Shown here piece by piece: positions 59,457 to 64,000 of a stretch of 64,000 bases of DNA. The notes under the pieces were generated by a model. The model was not told where the DNA came from. It ran no database searches and saw only the letters and a program-made list of their open reading frames with translations. How positions within the stretch are numbered: the stretch's first letter is position 1; every line of letters starts with the position of its first letter. Source of the stretch: Malus domestica (taxonomy: Eukaryota > Streptophyta > Magnoliopsida > Rosales > Rosaceae). The stretch covers positions 937,501 to 1,001,500 of the forward strand of contig NC_091676.1 of assembly GCF_042453785.1 (NCBI RefSeq), in the 5' to 3' direction. The position numbers and the translations under genes were made by a program.

Positions 59457-60919
59457 TTCAATTCATTATTCGTGTGCACCGTAGCTATTGACATTTAGGC
59501 ACCAAATTTGTGTGTATAGTGTAATACACACAAATAATTTTGTATCAATATGCGAAGAAAATTATGAGCCAACTAGCTCAGTTTGTAAATTAATTAATTA
59601 ATTAATTAGAAGTTGGTGATTTTCCATACTAAAAATTAACGCATATATGTATAGCTTCATAAATAAATGATCACTTTAACATCATCTCATTCATAATTGT
59701 GGATTCAATGCTTGTACATAATAAAAAAAATAAAAATAAAAGATAGAATGATCATTCGATCGATCAATCGTTCATGGTATAACTGGATATGGTCGCTGGT
59801 CGCTGGTCGCCAGAATCTGTCGGGGACCTTTGGATATGGAACGTGTGGCTTTCTCAGATTAATTTGGATAGGCATGCACACGTATGCACTGGAACGATAT
59901 GATGAGGATACTTTGCAAGGAAATACTACAGCTTAATCGATCGAGCAATTTCTATTGCTTTTGATTCCTCCATATTTAATCAAGGATTAAAAAGGTAACA
60001 CATACTTATATACCGTATGATCACAAATTACCTAATAATAAGTTGATTAACCATCATACCAATATCATTGCCTTCATTCTCATCTAATAATCCAAAATAT
60101 CCCCATACATGCACAAAAATAATTAGATATGGGAACATGACATGTAGGTCCCGAGACAGGTAAGAACTTGGCTAGCTGGGGGTGCCACTTTATATATTGA
60201 ATTCTTTTTGTTGGATAAGCTAAGTTGCATAGATGAGAAAAGTGAAGATATCGTTTGGTGGGGATTTTCCAGAAGTTGAGACCCGTATATAGCTACTTAA
60301 TTTTCTTATCTCAAATTATTCACAAAACATCTAAACGGATTAGGCTTTTTTATCACTTTCAGGCAAAGATCAACAAAAAACCTAACTTTTACGGCATGAG
60401 CCTACTTCTTCTCGTGCCAACTTCAGATTCAAAGAATTGGTACTACATACTGTTGTGATCGGCATTATACATCATTTCGTGTTAGGGACAAAAGATTTTT
60501 CGTTGTGCGGTTTGTTTGCTTTCAACCAAATTTGGTTTGGTTTCAGTCAATTTGCAGTGCATACACTCTACGTTTTGTTACTTTTGACAAATTAAAGGTG
60601 GACTTGTGGTTGTGGACGCAGTTAAGAAAATAAAGATTCATTTTCCATATATTGTGGATGTCTGCGTCATTCATTTTGCATGCATATTACGCCTTGTGCG
60701 CATCTTATAAACTCACGTTTCCTTGAAACTTTGTGTCATTTCTAATATATATAATTCCATATTCGTAACTAACCCTTAAGATATTCCGTGATCTAAAAAA
60801 AGCTAGGTAATCATACAGTGTAATATTTTAGAGACTAAATTTTTAGATTAAATTTGCTAAACGATATGGCGTCATTGTTGACGATTGGATTAAAACTAGT
60901 ATTTAACTTGCTTATTTTC
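59457..60919. other. Intergenic between the two phosphatase genes
   Basis: Holds a three-unit GGTCGCT repeat (about 59788-59811), a GATCGATCGATC-like run near 59756-59765 and AT-rich DNA. No gene. Confidence 0.5.
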
Positions 60920-61403
60920 TAGATGAAATTGTAGCAATGGTCCCTCAATTTAATCCAATTGGAGTAATGGTCCCTCAACTAAAAATATGTGACAATTGAT
61001 CCCTTAACTCATCAAAACATGCAGTTATGTCCTTTTCGTCAACCCGTTAAAATCTTCATCAAAATAAGTCACGTGCCACACACATGAGGTTGAATCAAAG
61101 AGTAAATATGGAAAACCAAATGAGATAAATTGTAGCAATGATCCCTCAACTTTAACTCAATTTAAGAAATAGTCCCTCAACTTTAACCCAATTGGAACAA
61201 TGATCCCTCAATTTTAACCCAATTGTAGCAATGGTCTTTTCAACATGATTCACTTTGACGGAATTCTGATGGAGATAGAGTTGATGAAAATGACAATAAC
61301 TACATGTTTTGATAAGTTAAGGACTAATGGTCATGGATTTTTAGTTGAGGGATCAGTGCTCCGATTGAGTTAAAGTTGAGGGACATTTCTACAATTTTTT
61401 CTA
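60920..61403. mobile_element. Mutator-like or other MITE built of GGTCCCTCAA motifs
   Basis: Ends GAAATTGTAGCAATGGTCCC and, complemented, AAATTGTAGAAATGTCCC. Inside, the motif (A/G)ATCCCTCAACTTTAACCCAA and relatives repeat at least four times in the left and middle parts, with complements near the right end. Non-coding. Target duplication unclear. Confidence 0.65.
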
Positions 61404-61577
61404 TTTTATATTGGTAATACATCACATGGTTTAAAATTTTGGTTTACCTGACATTACTCAATTATAAATATAAACCTTATGAGACAAGGAATCCTATGGT
61501 ACTGGTATCTAATATATTACTAATTCCATCAACCCTACGGCAAAAAATAAAAAATAAAAAATAAATACGTAGAGAAT

Positions 61578-61663
61578 GAGGAGGACGCGTAGGTTGAACC
61601 TGGGGTAGTAACATCCCAGGAGGACACTAGGTTGAACCCGGGAGCCGGGCCAGTAACATCCCA
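61578..61663. repeat. Imperfect 40-bp tandem repeat
   Basis: AGGAGGAC(G/A)C..TAGGTTGAACC...GTAACATCCCA occurs twice in a row, about 200 bp upstream of the second phosphatase. Confidence 0.75.
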
Positions 61664-61860
61664 CGATCGATTATCCAAAGCTTTTTAAATTCCTTAACCA
61701 AACAAAAACAAAAAAACAAAAATCTTTGTTATTCATGTTAATTAATTAGTAATTTAGTCTGCAACATTAACCCAACTCGTCAACCATAAATATAGATAGC
61801 TTTCCTTGCTTTGCTCACCTTTCCTCTACTCTTCCTTTTGTTTCCATCTAGCTGCTAGAT

Positions 61861-63930
61861 ATGGAAAACAAGACCATGATTAGGTCAAGTATTCTGTTTC
61901 CTGCTTTAGTAGCTCTATGCACCTTGTCATCTTTTACATCTTCTACAGCGGAGCTACAACGATTCGCGCACGCAGTGAAAGCCGATGGATCTCTCAGGTT
62001 TTTGGTTCTGGGAGACTGGGGAAGAAGAGGAGACTACTGTTGTGCTAGGTAGCACCAAACCTTATGGAACCAACTCAATCTAACCCACAGGAAATTTATC
62101 AAATAAAATGCAAGAACAAAATATTAAAGAACACCAAGATTTTAACGAGGTTCCTCAACAGTCAGTGTAACTGGAGTACGTCCTCGGAGCAGTAGGAGCT
62201 CACCCAATCATGATGTCTCCCCTTTTTTTTTCTTTTTATTTGTTTAATACAAAAGGTGATGGTCACTTGGCCAAAATTCAACAACTACAACCAATCTCAA
62301 GTTGCTGATCAGGTATATAGTACTTCCTTCTAAATTTCTAATACTTGATTTCTGCGTAAAGTAAACAATAATTAATTAAGTGTGAGGAAAGTATATACAG
62401 CTGTCAGAAGTTCAATGAGTGTGGGAGCTAGCTTAATTAGTTACTTGTTCGAACAAAATTTCTCAATCTCAATATATGTCAGAATCACAGCTACCCATTG
62501 ACTATTGTACTATTATTCCGATATCGGAAAATTTAAGCTTTTCCAAACTGTCATGTAATGTTGAAAGGCTCTTCACCCATTGTCATGAACGAAATAAATG
62601 ATGGTGAGTTTGATAAGTTAGACGGGTTCTAATTCTAGTGATATATGTCATACTAATAATAATGTTCTTAAACTTATTTGTCTTAGTATTTAACTGTTTG
62701 GACATCTTCACGAATTATATGTTGTCTCATTCGTTCTTTAGAATCTTTGTCTTAGTGTGCATCTTCACGGATAACAATTGGTTCCATTTCGTGATCATAT
62801 ATGGATCGGCAGTGCATGTATAATGTAGGAGTGGCCATCTTTCTTGATACATTATAGGACAAGTTCTTTATATCGTGGCTTACGGAGACCAAAGACCATG
62901 ATTTGTCATTGACCAACAAAAAAACCACCATGATTTGTCCACTTTAAAACCAATCAAACTCTGACACAAAAAGATGAAAGATATTGGACTTGATTGGACA
63001 CACCAAAATGTCTGGTGTTTTCATAGTAATATTAAGGAATCTAAATTTATAAATTAAATTTTGTAAACTAGTTAATGTGGATGTTGAATGATTAAATTAT
63101 TAAGTAAGTATTAATTAACGTATTTATTTTCTATTAATGATACATTATTTAATTTACAAATTTAATTTAAAATTTTGATCTTCCTAATATTTTCTTTTTC
63201 ATTCAAGTATGTACAGTACATATGATATACATACACGTAATTGTATTATTGTAGTATGAAACCCCATTCCACGTTTGCTAGCATGGACAGCTCACTGGAA
63301 AATTGATTTAACTTTACGAACCTACTTTCGTCCATTTAATTTCTAGATGGGAATAGTTGGAGAGAAGTTGGATATTGACTTTGTAATATCCACCGGCGAT
63401 AATTTTTACGATAATGGATTGACGGGCATCGATGATCCACAATTTGAAGACTCCTTTAGCAAAATCTACACAGCACCAAGCTTGCAAAAGCAGTGGTACA
63501 GTGGTATGCTTTCCCAAACCCTAATTATATATTCACTTTTAAACCAATAAGGATAAGGATTTCATGTTTTGACTTTGTTTAATTATTGTATTGCAGTTCT
63601 GGGTAATCATGATTATAGAGGTGATGTTGAGGCACAGTTGAGTCCTGTCCTTGGGGAATTGGATAGCAAATGGCTTTGCTTGAGATCCTTCATAGTTGAT
63701 GCCGGTAAGGCTAAGACCATACTTAACTATTATCAATGTTTAATTATGATATAAACAGAAGATTTATTGATCTTAATGTTAATTATTTGTCTGTTTTGAC
63801 AGAAATTGTGGAATTTTTCTTTGTGGATACAACTCCCTTTGTTGATAAATACTTCACTGATCCAGAGGAGTCAGTCTATGACTGGAGTGGCATATTACCC
63901 CGAAATGATTACCTATCAAATCTTCTCAAG
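61861..63930 (+). pseudogene. Second purple acid phosphatase, exon 1 split by a solo LTR; gene runs off the window
   Basis: The ATG at 61861 opens a signal peptide and SLRFLVLGDWGRRGDY, then exon 1 is interrupted at 62038 by a 246-bp solo LTR. Exon sequence resumes (NQSQVADQ) at about 62289 and ends at a GT donor after 62312. Further exons are in frame: 63347-63503 ([19 protein letters not shown]), 63597-63704 ([20 protein letters not shown]) and 63803-63930 ([20 protein letters not shown]). The last exons, with the GHHA and GHDH motifs, would lie beyond 64000. Metal ligands seen so far are intact, so silencing is recent or the gene survives by removing the LTR during splicing. Intron 1 is about 1.03 kb. 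Confidence 0.8.
62038..62283. mobile_element. Solo LTR (copia-like), 246 bp, inside a phosphatase exon
   Basis: Begins TGTTGTGCTAGGTAGC and ends CCAAAATTCAACA. Perfect 5-bp flanks ACTAC lie at 62033-62037 and 62284-62288. A CCAAGATTTTAACGAGGTTC segment resembles copia-type LTRs. Its clean flanks and intact neighbouring exons suggest a fairly young event. Confidence 0.85.
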
Positions 63931-64000
63931 GTACTTTCTCGTCAAACATAGCTTATTTAAGGAAAAGGACTCGGATCTTAGGGATTCTGTGATCGTAACC

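Overview
The window is nuclear DNA from a dicot, most likely a woody Rosaceae (apple/pear tribe favoured). This rests on plant-only gene families, short-intron gene models with GT-AG junctions, AT-rich intergenic DNA and the repeat types: an RTE LINE, a Cassandra TRIM, and hAT and Mutator-like MITEs. The genus is an inference. All exon models were made by reading splice sites and frames by eye.

Genes, left to right: a clathrin-assembly ANTH gene cut by the left edge (1-793, -); a small unrecognised three-exon gene (9630-10791, +); the ZIP transporter IAR1 (11343-14877, -), with a 35-residue membrane-peptide ORF 114 bp upstream of its start (14992-15099, -); a MAP65-6/7-type microtubule bundler (16544-20698, -); a type I inositol polyphosphate 5-phosphatase of the 5PTase9 type (41775-44256, -); an annexin of the ANN5 type (54242-56890, +); and two tandem low-molecular-weight purple acid phosphatases. 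The first phosphatase is whole (57876-59456, +). The second (61861 to the right edge, +) has exon 1 split by a solo LTR. From recalled Arabidopsis locus order, this single row matches two duplicated Arabidopsis segments, At1g68090-68110 and At2g01880-01910, interleaved.

Repeats fill the rest. 1.65-9.06 kb holds a MITE, a 5'-truncated LINE, a 3.3 kb retroelement-like stretch with 64-65 bp tandem repeats and a coiled-coil ORF, and a LINE with an open 1052-residue ORF. The 20 kb between MAP65 and 5PTase9 holds MITEs, a degenerate array at 30.05-31.53 kb, and one DNA element carrying three separate solo LTRs, each with its own 5-bp target duplication. 45-52 kb holds a copia-like fossil with nested MITEs, a whole-looking Cassandra TRIM and a large hAT-like element. 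A 928-bp hAT element lies in annexin intron 1.

The genes serve trafficking, metal transport, the cytoskeleton, phosphoinositide signalling and phosphate release. Nothing suggests they form one pathway; their order reflects inherited synteny. I found no clear new multi-gene system. The best candidate for something undescribed is the 35-residue ORF upstream of IAR1.
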